Positions 38,156 to 47,263 of a stretch of 64,000 nt of DNA are shown one piece after another (the stretch's first letter is position 1; every line of letters starts with the position of its first letter). A program made the position numbers and the translations under genes. The notes under the pieces are model-generated. The model saw only the letters and a list, made by a program, of their open reading frames with translations, was not told the origin of the DNA and ran no database searches. The stretch is from the NCBI GenBank assembly GCA_000755425.1, contig BBMT01000018.1, positions 1 through 64,000 on the forward strand, read 5' to 3'. Origin of the DNA: Vibrio maritimus. Its GTDB lineage: Bacteria > Pseudomonadota > Gammaproteobacteria > Enterobacterales > Vibrionaceae.

Positions 38156-39179
38156 GCTTCTACCTTATTTTTACTATACCATTGCAAACTATGCTGAATA
38201 CCTTCTCGAATCTTTATTTTCTCCACATATCCAAGTTTCAATTTTGCTTTATTTATATCAGCCAGAGAATGTAGCACATCTCCTACGCGAAAGTCTCTAT
38301 AGATTGGCTCTTTATCATATTCATGTTCTAGATTAATTATTTCACTTTTAATTATTTGGAACAGTTGGTTAAGGCTAGTTCGATCTCCAAGTGCTACATT
38401 ATAGATTTCATCCTTGCACTTATCTTCAGCTGTAGCAGCTAAAATATTCATTTGAACAGTATTGGCGACAAAACAAAAATCTCTACTCGTCTCACCGTCT
38501 CCATTTATAAATATGCTCTCATTTTCAAGTATTGAGTTAGTCCATTTTGGAATAACTGCCGCATAAGCGCCACTAGGATCTTGCCTCGGTCCGAAAACAT
38601 TAAAATATCGAAGGCCAATAGTTTTAAACCCATAGTTACGCGCATAAACTCCAGCATAAAGTTCATTCACATATTTTGTTACGGCGTATGGCGACAGTGG
38701 GTTTCCTATATTCTCTTCTACTTTCGGGAGGCAGGGTGATCTCCATACGTTGAACTGCTAGCAGCATAAGTAAAACTCGCGACTTTTGCTTCTTTAGCCG
38801 CATCTAACATATTTAGAAAGCCGGTAATATTAACAGCGTTACTCGTGATAGGGTCTGCGATTGAGCGAGGCACGGAACCAAGTGCCGCTTGGTGAAGCAC
38901 ATAATCAACACCCTTTACTACATTTTTACAAACTTCAGGGGTACGAATATCGCCTTCAACAAATCTAAAACGGTTCCACTGTTCTTCAGTTACTAGTGAT
39001 TGAACTTCGTCTAAGTTACGTTCATATCCAGTTGAAAAATTGTCCAATCCTACAACAACTTGGTCAAGCTTCAGAAGGGTTTCCAGCAAATTTGAGCCTA
39101 TGAAACCCGCGACCCCGGTCACTAGCCAAGTTTTTGGATATTTTAATAGTGTTTCTTGGATCTGTTGATATTTAGTCAT
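38152..39179 (-). pseudogene. tviC: UDP-GlcNAcA/UDP-GlcNAc C4-epimerase (TviC/WbpP type), split by one frameshift
   Basis: An extended SDR epimerase. I start it at the ATG before TKYQQIQETL, as in WbpP/TviC; 25 further codons upstream are open but non-homologous. WLVTGVAGFIGSNLLE is the NAD-binding site. The first frame ends after YGDHPASRK; adding one base at about 38728-38731 (a third C) gives HPALPKVEENIGNPLSPYA, whose YAVTK holds the catalytic Tyr and Lys, and continues to YFNVFGPRQDP and the end. Restored length is about 342 aa. With the adjacent dehydrogenase it would make UDP-GalNAcA. Confidence 0.9.
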
Positions 39180-39338
39180 ATGCATCGCAATATCGAATTT
39201 GAAAGTATTTGTTAGGAGGAGCCACTCGTTTAAACACAGAGGCGGTTGGCGCAAGTTAAGGCTTGGTAAGAAGTAATTGGCAAAAACAACCAGGCACTAG
39301 TTCATGGCTATACATCTAGTGCCTAAGATTATTTCAAT

Positions 39339-40618
39339 CTATAGACGCATATCTATGCTTTCTTTATCGAATACATACTTTAAGTCATAAAGAACATGAT
39401 TCGCCTTACCAAATGACCGAACCTTTTGTACACCCATAGTTTTAAACTGATCGTGTGAAACAGCCATTATGATACCATCATAATGGTCAGGTTTTTCAAT
39501 ATTGCATAAACTCAAACCATACTCATGCTCCGCTTCCTCGTTAGAACACCATGGATCTACAATATCTACATTGATATTGTATTCTTTTAGCTCAGATACA
39601 ATATCCACAACCTTTGTGTTGCGCAGGTCTGGACAGTTCTCTTTAAAGGTTAAGCCCATAACTAGAACATTAGCACCTTCAACGTGAATGCGTTGTTTAA
39701 GCATCTTTTTAACCAGTTCTGAAACAACGTATTTGCCCATTCCATCGTTGAGACGACGACCGGCCAGAATCATTTCTGGATGGTAACCTAAAGATTGCGC
39801 TTTATGAGTAAGGTAGTAAGGATCCACACCAATACAGTGGCCACCCACAAGACCCGGACGGAACGGCAAGAAATTCCATTTGGTACCGGCCGCTTCTAGA
39901 ACTTCAAGGGTATCAATGCTCAGCTTATTAAAGATGATAGAAAGCTCGTTGATCAACGCGATATTTACGTCACGCTGGGTGTTCTCAATTACCTTCGCCG
40001 CTTCAGCGACCTTAATGCTAGAAGCTTTATGCGTACCTGCAGTGATGATAGTTTTGTATAGTTGATCAACAAACTCAGCGATTTCTTCGTTTGAACCACT
40101 CGTCACTTTAAGAATGTTCGTCACTCGGTGTTCTTTGTCACCTGGATTGATGCGCTCCGGGGAATAACCTGCGAAGAAGTCTTGGTTAAAAGTTAACCCC
40201 GAAACCGATTCAACGATAGGGATACAGATCTCTTCTGTAGCACCAGGGTAAACCGTTGACTCATAAATAATGATGTCACCTTTACTCACAATAGAACCCA
40301 GAGCCTGAGAGGCCTTAATCAGGGGAGTAAGATCTGGCTGCTTATGCTCATCGATTGGTGTTGGAACAGTAACAATGTATACGTTGTAATCTTCCAGCTC
40401 ATTTAACACCGCAGTGTAAGTAAGAAGCTCTGCGCTTTTTAATTCATCTGGTGAACATTCAAGTGTAGAATCTATACCACTTTTTAGCTCATCAACACGA
40501 GATTGGTTAATATCAAAACCTACAGTCGGCATTTTTTGCCAAACTCAACTGCGAGCGGCAAGCCAACATAACCCAAACCAATTATTGCTAATTTTGTATT
40601 TTCAAACATAGACGTCAT
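39339..40618 (-). CDS. tviB: UDP-N-acetylhexosamine 6-dehydrogenase (TviB/WbpO type)
   Basis: Oxidises UDP-GlcNAc or UDP-GalNAc to the uronic acid. The frame from 40532 lacks the Rossmann start. Adding one A to the run at 40532-40537 (complement) joins it to an upstream start at 40618 (or 40609) encoding TKLAIIGLGYVGLPLAVEFG. The active-site region is GLVGGHCIGVDPYYLTHKA, and the C-terminal domain has VMGLTFKENCPDLRNTKV. Restored length is about 427 aa, normal for Vi-polysaccharide TviB-like enzymes. About 330 bp separate it from wzc upstream; I see no gene there. Confidence 0.92.
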
Positions 40619-40947
40619 AGATATACCTAATATCTTAATTCTTAATTTTTAATTCTTCTCACCAAATTCTTGACTAACTGAGACACTTTTCATTTTTTAG
40701 ACAGTCCGTTGCGGACAATCCCTTGTAAATCCCTGGTTTTGCTACTTTTGAAAAAAATGTCCCAATAAGTTCGTCTCATCCGATAAAACGATCTTCGATT
40801 TCATCCGATTCCATTTAAAAGCCGGGATTAATGACAGAAGAGGCACCCGTTCATTGCATCTTCTTAGCCCCTTATACCAACAAACTTTACGTAGTTTCTC
40901 TGAGCCAACAATGATTAACAGTAAGTAGTGACAAAATCATTATAAAC
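40619..40947. other. Gap between wzc and tviB
   Basis: About 330 bp without a supported gene. Minus-strand transcripts from the wza promoter must cross it to reach the glycosyltransferase genes. I see no convincing terminator hairpin with a T run and no ops copy. Confidence 0.4.
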
Positions 40948-43120
40948 TTACTTTTCATTGCTCGTGTAAGAATAATTGTAATAACCATACCCATATGAAC
41001 TAGAGGCTTTCTTCTCAATTGCATTGAAAATGACACCTTTAACATTAATACCAGCAAGCTGGAACCGGTCTCTTGCAACCTCAAGCTCTTTAATCGTATT
41101 TTGACCGAACCTTGTCACCATTAATGTTGTACCAGCCAGGCTCCTACAATACTAGGATCCGTCACTGCTAGAACTGGTGGCGTGTCAATTATAACAAGAT
41201 CGTAGTGAGTTGAACTCCAATCTACAAACTCTTGAAATCGTGGATGCATCAGTAGTTCGGACGGATTTGGGGGGATCTGACCTCGAGTTATAACATCGAG
41301 GTTTTCTATAGGCGATGCTTTAATAACCTGTTCACGAGTCAACTTACCACTGAGTAATTCGGATAGCCCATCATCCCACTTAAGGCCCAAATGGCTCTGC
41401 AAATATCCTTTACGCATGTCTGCATCCACCAACAGTACTTTTTGTCCAGTTTTTGCAGCGACCGCGGAAAAGTTCGTTGCAACAAATGATTTGCCAATCC
41501 CCGGAGCAGGTCCTGAAATCATAACTATATTGTTTTTCGCCTCCAACATAGCGAAATGCAAACTAGTGCGAAGTCCGCGCAGCGCCTCAATGGATAAATC
41601 TGCTGGGTTGGACTCAGCTAGAAGATTTGTATTAGTTGAGCGGGCACCCTTCTTTAACTTTGCACTCATTTTGAGTTGCAGATCGGAGCGCGGTACACTC
41701 GCATAAACAGGAAGCCCAATAGCCTCTATTTCATCAGGTGTTTCTATACCCTTATGGAGTAGTGCACGTATAAGCGCGATTCCAGTGGCAATGATAAAGC
41801 CGGCTATCATCGCCAAAATCACAATCAGTTTTTTCTTTGGCTTCACTGCATGTGTGTAAGATTGCGCTACATCAAGTATTCTTATATTTCCCACTGCACC
41901 AGCCTGACAATTTGGAGCTCTTGGGTCTTGTTAAGCAGTTGAAGATAAATTTGTTGGTTAACTTCAACATCACGCGTTAAACGAAGGACTTCACGCTGAG
42001 TAAGAGGCAATTTTTGGATTTGTTTTTCCAATCTCACTTTTTCGTTTAACAGCGTATCTCTTTTATCTAATAGAGCTAAATAAGACGGGTGGTCCGGAGT
42101 AAAACGCTGGCTAATTTCACTTTCTTTGAAGGTTAGCTCGTTTAACTGTGCCTCCAATGCAATCATTCCCTGTAGCGTGGTGCTTGCCTCTAAGGATAGA
42201 TCAACGGATCCATTTTCTAATCTATAGTTGTTTAATACATCTTCCGAATTAGTCAGATTTTTTTTGATATTCGGAAGTTGATTCTGTAAAAAAGTTAAAC
42301 TCTTTTCCGCTTCTGCTGATTGGCGAGCTACATTTTGTAGCAAATAATTTTGACTGATATCATTGAGAAGACGTTCTATTTCAGTTTTGTCTTCACCTAG
42401 CATTGATAATTTTAGTATCCCTGTCTGGCGCCCCTCTTCAGTTATTTCAAGCATCTCCTTCAGTCGGTTAATCGCGTCAATTCGGGCAACTTGTCTAACT
42501 ATAAACTCTTGCCCCTCTTTTCCCGCTATTTCAGAGACAAACAATTCAACTCCATTGCCACTTGCAGGTTCGCCTGCTTTTCCTGACAACACGAACAGTG
42601 GTTTATCACCAGCGGTATAGAGATCATAGCTACGAGTTTCATTGTTTTTTAGTACAAGCGTTAATGCACCATTTACGTTAAGCTCTTCATCCTGAGAGAC
42701 ATCAATACGCGTAATTTGTATTTTCGCCTGATCGCCAGCGAGTCGCGCTAAACCTTTCCCCACATAAGGTGTGTACACAGGGGACGCTACTGTCGTTAGG
42801 TTCAAGTTATCGACGGTTTCTCCTAGTACCAGCCTTGAACGAATAATAGCTATTTCTGTTGACGATGATGAGTCTTGAGAAAAAGAACCTCCGAAACCTT
42901 CACCAATGAGAGAGGATATCCCGCCACTTTTTTTCTCAATCTGTACAAGAGCGTCTGCTTGATAAATAGGTGTTGATAACACCGAATATACGGAGCCCAG
43001 CAACGTAAACAAAAAAACGCATACAATGATGCCCCACTTTGCATCAAGTAAAATGCCGAAAAGCTTGCCCAGATCAATGATGTCAGGGTGCGCTGATCCT
43101 GACTGTTGTTGTGTTTGCAT
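40948..43120 (-). pseudogene. wzc: Tyrosine-protein kinase Wzc, split by two frameshifts
   Basis: Polysaccharide co-polymerase and bacterial tyrosine kinase controlling capsule chain length through Wza. N-terminal Wzz domain with two membrane helices (IIVCVFLFTLLGSVYSVLS; LIVILAMIAGFIIATGIAL), cytoplasmic kinase with Walker A GPAPGIGKSF, VLLVDADMRKG (A') and LVIIDTPPV (B). Breaks at about 41902-41905 and 41138-41142 are each repaired by one added base. The second repair reveals the C-terminal tyrosine cluster ASSSYGYGYYNYSYTSNEK ending at 40948, which would otherwise be lost. Restored length is about 725 aa. The chosen start is the ATG before QTQQQSG. Confidence 0.93.
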
Positions 43121-43193
43121 GTTGTCGTTCCTGAGGGGGTACATACCGTTTGAAGCTCAAAAGAACAAGAAGACGGAATGCCAAATTAAAAAA

Positions 43194-43639
43194 TTAAGCT
43201 AGTTTTTTCTGCCACTCTTTTGCAGCTTTTTCGATCAGCTCGTAAGCAAAATCAAATGCTTCTTTGCTTTGTCTATAGGGTCTGGTATGTCTTTTGGCCC
43301 CACCAGCCATTGCCCAAATAACATGGTTTTTCCTCGAGCCTCTGGCGCAATACTTGTCAAGGCCTCAAGGTGTCCTTTCTCCATCACTAGAATTAAATCG
43401 TACTCCCTACACAATTCGCTCGTGAGTTGCTGTGACTGGTGATCAGCAAGACTTATTCCATGCTCTAGTGCTACTGCACAGGCTTTATCATCGGCAGGTT
43501 TCCCTACTAAACCACTTTTTTCAGAAGCTAACCCTGCAGATGCCACTTTCTTATTTGGCAGCATGGCAGCCAACATACGCTCTCCTATGGGCGAGCGACA
43601 AATGTTACCTACACATACAACGAGAACTTTATCAAACAT
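43194..43639 (-). pseudogene. wzb: Low-molecular-weight protein-tyrosine phosphatase Wzb, C-terminus frameshifted
   Basis: Dephosphorylates Wzc. The P-loop VCVGNICRSP with the catalytic Cys and Arg is near the N-terminus. The general-acid loop DIPDPYRQSKEAF is only readable after adding one T at about 43275-43278; the given frame instead reads DPIDKAKK and stops at 43235. The restored end is at 43194 (148 aa), the normal size. It lies between wza and wzc in the usual wza-wzb-wzc order. Confidence 0.92.
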
Positions 43640-43689
43640 AATAACTTATACTCATAGCTTTACTTCTAGACAGCATTTTACCACTACTA

Positions 43690-44823
43690 TTAATCCCAAT
43701 TTCTGATTGAAAGGCCTGTATCGCTTAGTAATTTAACACCTTGGACTGTTGGAAGGATTTGCTGAATGACTCTATTCCAACGCGCGACAGGAGCAGCAGT
43801 GACATATACAACGTCGTATGACTCTAGGTTAAACTCCGTTCCTAGCACTAACGAGCTTGAATCTGAAATATCTAGTTGATAAATGTCCGCAACCTTCTCT
43901 GAACCAGCCACTTGCCTGTTAGCGCGAATGACAAAAATGCCGGTCGGGTTGGCTGTGGTCTCATTAACTCCACCAGACTCAGATAGGGCTTCTGTTAAGC
44001 TCATACCTGCTCGATCAATCTTGAGGACTTGTGGCTTGGCTACTTCTCCAAGCACAAATACTTTTTGAGCGTCGTTGCGTGGAATATGCACGATATCGCC
44101 ATTCTGCAATAAGCGGTTTTGAGTGAGATCTCCTTTTTGCATCAACGCATATAACGAGACACGTTCCTCTATACCATTTCGAGTCAACGTCACATTGCGC
44201 CAATCAGCATTAGCCCCAATACCACCAGCTTTGTTGATAGCATCCAATAGTGTCATTGGTATGTTCGTTACAGCTTGATAATCTGCCGTATCTACTTCAC
44301 CTGTAACGTATACACGCTGCGAGCGAAACGCCGCAACATTTACATCCACTTGTGGGCTTTCTATATACCTTGCCAATCGCTTAGCCACATCTTCACGAAT
44401 TTCTCGCACAGTCTTGTCTGCGACGTCGACAATACCAATATAGGGGTAAAAGATGGTTCCATCGGAGTGGACACGGTTACCTGACTCGCTGGCACTTCGG
44501 TAAGAACCGGCTGGTATTGTTAACTCAGGGTGATCCCAAACGGTAATATTTAGGATATCACCCACACCAACTTTATATTCATAACGAGCGACCTCTAGAG
44601 CTAGTTCAGGGTTGGGTCTACTTGTCGGCTCTTGTACTTTAAATTCAGCAACACGAACTGGAGTGAGGGGGTATACATCGACAAGGTTTGAAATATTCGA
44701 GTCCGAGTCTTCGGCTCGCTTTATATTTTTGTCTTCCAGTGAGAGGTTGCCGCCGGGTACGGTGCAGCCAGCAAGCAACAATGGGAAAAGAGCTGCTATG
44801 GTGAGTTTTTTTACGTGGTTCAT
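43690..44823 (-). CDS. wza: Polysaccharide export outer-membrane lipoprotein Wza
   Basis: A 377-aa OPX protein forming the outer-membrane translocon for the polymer. Signal peptide with lipobox LLLAGC at residues about 15-20. The polysaccharide export domain (YKVGVGDILNITVWDHPEL) and two SLBB-type domains (RVYVTGEV..., KVFVLGEVAKPQVL) follow in order, and the C-terminal helix includes RWNRVIQQILPTVQG. Intact. It is the first gene of the minus-strand Wzx/Wzy operon, about 137 bp downstream of the JUMPStart element. Confidence 0.95.
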   Translation of the reverse strand: MNHVKKLTIAALFPLLLAGCTVPGGNLSLEDKNIKRAEDSDSNISNLVDVYPLTPVRVAEFKVQEPTSRPNPELALEVARYEYKVGVGDILNITVWDHPELTIPAGSYRSASESGNRVHSDGTIFYPYIGIVDVADKTVREIREDVAKRLARYIESPQVDVNVAAFRSQRVYVTGEVDTADYQAVTNIPMTLLDAINKAGGIGANADWRNVTLTRNGIEERVSLYALMQKGDLTQNRLLQNGDIVHIPRNDAQKVFVLGEVAKPQVLKIDRAGMSLTEALSESGGVNETTANPTGIFVIRANRQVAGSEKVADIYQLDISDSSSLVLGTEFNLESYDVVYVTAAPVARWNRVIQQILPTVQGVKLLSDTGLSIRNWD

Positions 44824-44959
44824 GAGTTCCTTGGTCCTACATCCTGAGTTTGCTACTCAGAGGGGCGTCCTAGAGGTATTTTTTGGGGTATTGCTAAAGA
44901 GGTCAAGCTTTTGAAACCAATCAGTTTGCATTATGAGTTGTCGATCAATACAAAGCACG

Positions 44960-44999
44960 CACGCTACCGCCCATCGATAGATTACGCCTAATCGCACTG
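44960..44999 (-). promoter_or_regulatory. JUMPStart sequence with perfect ops element
   Basis: The minus strand contains GGCGGTAGCGTG at 44971-44960, a perfect ops core. It is preceded at the canonical distance by CAGTGC (44999-44994), so about 40 bp match the JUMPStart layout. It lies in the leader of wza. RfaH loading here would allow transcription of the roughly 15-kb downstream operon. Confidence 0.92.
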
Positions 45000-45313
45000 C
45001 GTCCATTTAGCAAGATTTGGTCATGGTGATGAAAAAATGAGTTAAACCAGCAACCGCTCTTTGGCGGTAAAATAGATTCTATTCAACATTTCACTCAGAT
45101 AACTGAAAAGTAAGCCTTTGGGGAGGGTGCGCGAGTAATTTTTATGTGTACGCATGCCTAACCATCGCTGCAATCAAGAAGCAATATGAAACCAGCCAAA
45201 CACAACCAGTTCATATGCAACGAAACAGCATCATTATTATCCACACTGACTTAGGAGAAACAATAGAAAAAATATTTTCTCAACGAGTTAACGGCGCATT
45301 ACCAGCGATAAGC
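45000..45313. other. Gap upstream of the wza leader, with a doubtful small ORF
   Basis: The wza promoter must lie here on the minus strand. A 66-codon plus-strand frame (45146-45346) is open, but has no good ribosome site, no recognisable motif, and its stop lies inside the terminator hairpin that follows, so I do not call it a gene. No RNA gene was recognised. Confidence 0.4.
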
Positions 45314-45383
45314 AAAGAGCAAGACCACGCAACACAATCTAAATAACACCTATATGTATTGTCGTTGGTCTCGCTCTTTTCTT
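45314..45383. terminator. Bidirectional terminator-like hairpin
   Basis: Arms of 14 bp with one mismatch (45314-45327 with 45366-45379), plus further weaker pairing inside. The plus-strand side ends in TTTTCTT, the minus side in TTTGCTT. It lies 54 bp past the stop of the minus-strand lipoprotein gene and probably ends that transcript before the wza promoter. Confidence 0.6.
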
Positions 45384-45436
45384 AGCTAACTATCTATCAG
45401 AGAGTTATGCGGACAGAGCAGTTAAGCCGTATCGTA

Positions 45437-46522
45437 TTAGTTGCCCGTACCGCCACTTGAACCGCCCGAGCCACCTGAGCCGCCAGTACCGCCTGTACCA
45501 CCCGTACCACCATTGTCCGGTTCTTTATCTTCAACATCTGGAATCTCGACTTCATCAATACCATTTTTGATGTCATCCGCGTCTTCAGGAAGTGTCGGTA
45601 CGGTTTCGGTTGGGATATCTATCGCGTTATCACCCGTCGTCAGTTCTGTGACATTGCTCTGAATCTCAGTATTCAAGCTCGCCATATCATTAGCTAGCGA
45701 ATTCAGTGCGTCCGTTGCATCAACTGTGCTTCCGCTTTGCGAAGACTGAACCACTGTAGAAACATTGTCGGCAAATTGTGACAGTGAATCTGTGCCAGTT
45801 TGTAACACGGTACCGAAAGAAGCATTGACAAGTGAAAGCTCAGTCAACACAGATGATGTGTTCGAACCTAAATCGGTTGCCGTTGCTGAAGGCAGCGTAG
45901 TTTCAAACAAGTTGAGGTTTTGCGCGTCAGCAGACAAACCTAGAGCCTGAGTCACGGCCTTGCTCACTACCTGTTGAGCTTGGCTAAACGTTGTTGGGTC
46001 AACAGCCCCTGTCGGCAGACTCACAGTATCGATAAAGGTTTGTGCCGCCATTGTTGAAAGTGCTGTAACGGGAGCAGAAGTGGTCTGGTTCTTAGATGTA
46101 GGCTCTTCTACAAGAGTCACCGTTGACAGTTCCAATCCTTCCAGCTCACCAGCAGCGCCTGTACAGCCTGTGTAATCACACACCTCAGTGGTTTGACTGG
46201 TCGCAAACATACGAACCAAGACCGCTCTATCATGTGCAGACTCTGGTAGGGTTAAGCTATAAGAGCCATCCGCTTGAGTTGTTGCCACTGAGCCTAGCTG
46301 ACCGGTTGCTGGCGCATTGTCAAAATCTGCGAATGTGGCGGTACGACATTCAACGCTTGTTGCTAAACAAGCAACTACCGATGCATTACTGAGTACACCT
46401 TTAACTGCTGTACCACTCAATACCGCTTGAGGTGCCGATGGTGTCACTGAGTTATCATTATTTGAGTTACAGCCCGTAAGTAGTCCCGCAGCGATCGCTA
46501 GAGCTAACCAACTTTTATTCAT
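45437..46522 (-). CDS. Putative lipoprotein with glycine-rich C-terminus
   Basis: A 361-aa predicted lipoprotein: signal peptide with lipobox LLTGC (Cys near residue 18), then an Asn/Ser-rich stretch, a domain beginning LSGTAVKGVLSNASVVACL, a long Ser/Thr/Ala-rich helical middle and a C-terminal tract of repeated GGTGG/GGSGG. No family recognised with confidence; the start resembles carboxypeptidase-regulatory-like folds of other Vibrio lipoproteins. It sits between wza and an OmpA-like gene. A role in surface-polymer anchoring is only contextual. Confidence 0.75.
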   Translation of the reverse strand: MNKSWLALAIAAGLLTGCNSNNDNSVTPSAPQAVLSGTAVKGVLSNASVVACLATSVECRTATFADFDNAPATGQLGSVATTQADGSYSLTLPESAHDRAVLVRMFATSQTTEVCDYTGCTGAAGELEGLELSTVTLVEEPTSKNQTTSAPVTALSTMAAQTFIDTVSLPTGAVDPTTFSQAQQVVSKAVTQALGLSADAQNLNLFETTLPSATATDLGSNTSSVLTELSLVNASFGTVLQTGTDSLSQFADNVSTVVQSSQSGSTVDATDALNSLANDMASLNTEIQSNVTELTTGDNAIDIPTETVPTLPEDADDIKNGIDEVEIPDVEDKEPDNGGTGGTGGTGGSGGSGGSSGGTGN

Positions 46523-46565
46523 ATCCTTTGTCCCTTAATTTAGAAATTAGTGCTACTACTCACCA

Positions 46566-47159
46566 TTAAAAGTAATAGTTCACGCCAACGCCGTAAGTGT
46601 GGAAGCTTGGCGAGCCACCTACCTTGTTGTAGTATTTGTACTCTAGTAGCGCGCCCCAATCGCTGGCGAACTTGTACTCACCACCTAAGCCAACCGTTGC
46701 TGCGGTATCTTTATCGTCACAACACACACCATCACCTGATGCTTTCCAGTCGTAGAAATACGCACCTGCGCGTGCAAATACATCAAACTTATCGTTGATC
46801 ACGTAAGTCGCTTTAACTCCTGCATCAACACCTGTTGCTTTGTATTCACCCGAGACGTCTTTCAGTTCGACTTTACCTAGATCGGTGTAACCTAGCTCCA
46901 GTGACAACCAAGGCAATACCTTGTAGCCACCGTAGATCGACCACGTTGTACCACTCTTGTCGATGCTCGTTACATCCGTTACCGCAGAGTCCATATCGGT
47001 CACGTTAGTGCCACCTAACTTACCACCCACATACCATGGTGTTTGGTGCTCAGACATCGCTTTTTGCTCAGTCGTGTTATCTTGCTCAGCAAAAGCCGTC
47101 ATGGACAAGCCCGCAGAGGCGATGAATAACGTTGCTAACGTTGTTTTTTTACTTAGCAT
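46566..47159 (-). CDS. OmpA-like outer-membrane beta-barrel protein
   Basis: A 197-aa porin-family protein. Cleavable signal peptide (about 24 residues, ending MTAFA). The mature part shows alternating strands typical of an eight-stranded barrel: WYVGGKLGGTNVTD, WSIYGGYKVLPWLSLELGY, FDVFARAGAYFYDWK, TAATVGLGGEYKFASDWGAL and a C-terminal VGVNYYF ending in Phe, the outer-membrane sorting signal. It contains a CC pair in the middle. No periplasmic OmpA domain. It lies 43 bp upstream of the lipoprotein gene, likely cotranscribed. Confidence 0.85.
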   Translation of the reverse strand: MLSKKTTLATLFIASAGLSMTAFAEQDNTTEQKAMSEHQTPWYVGGKLGGTNVTDMDSAVTDVTSIDKSGTTWSIYGGYKVLPWLSLELGYTDLGKVELKDVSGEYKATGVDAGVKATYVINDKFDVFARAGAYFYDWKASGDGVCCDDKDTAATVGLGGEYKFASDWGALLEYKYYNKVGGSPSFHTYGVGVNYYF

Positions 47160-47263
47160 TTTTATGCTCCCTTAGCCTTCTATGTTCGTTAATTCAGCGC
47201 TAAGATTCTGCTGGCCGAGATTAACTTCCTTACACGAGCTCACTCACTGCAGCTCTATTTGTT

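Noticed and set aside
40887..41084. 65-codon minus-strand ORF after wzc
   Set aside because: It is an out-of-frame reading of the true Wzc C-terminus; the other frame gives the tyrosine cluster expected of Wzc.
45146..45346. 66-codon plus-strand ORF upstream of wza
   Set aside because: No ribosome site, no recognisable motif, and its stop lies within a terminator hairpin; kept only as a possible transcript.
45441..45662. Proline-rich 73-codon plus-strand ORF
   Set aside because: It is the complement of the glycine-rich tail of the lipoprotein gene; the PPEPPEPP pattern is a strand artefact.
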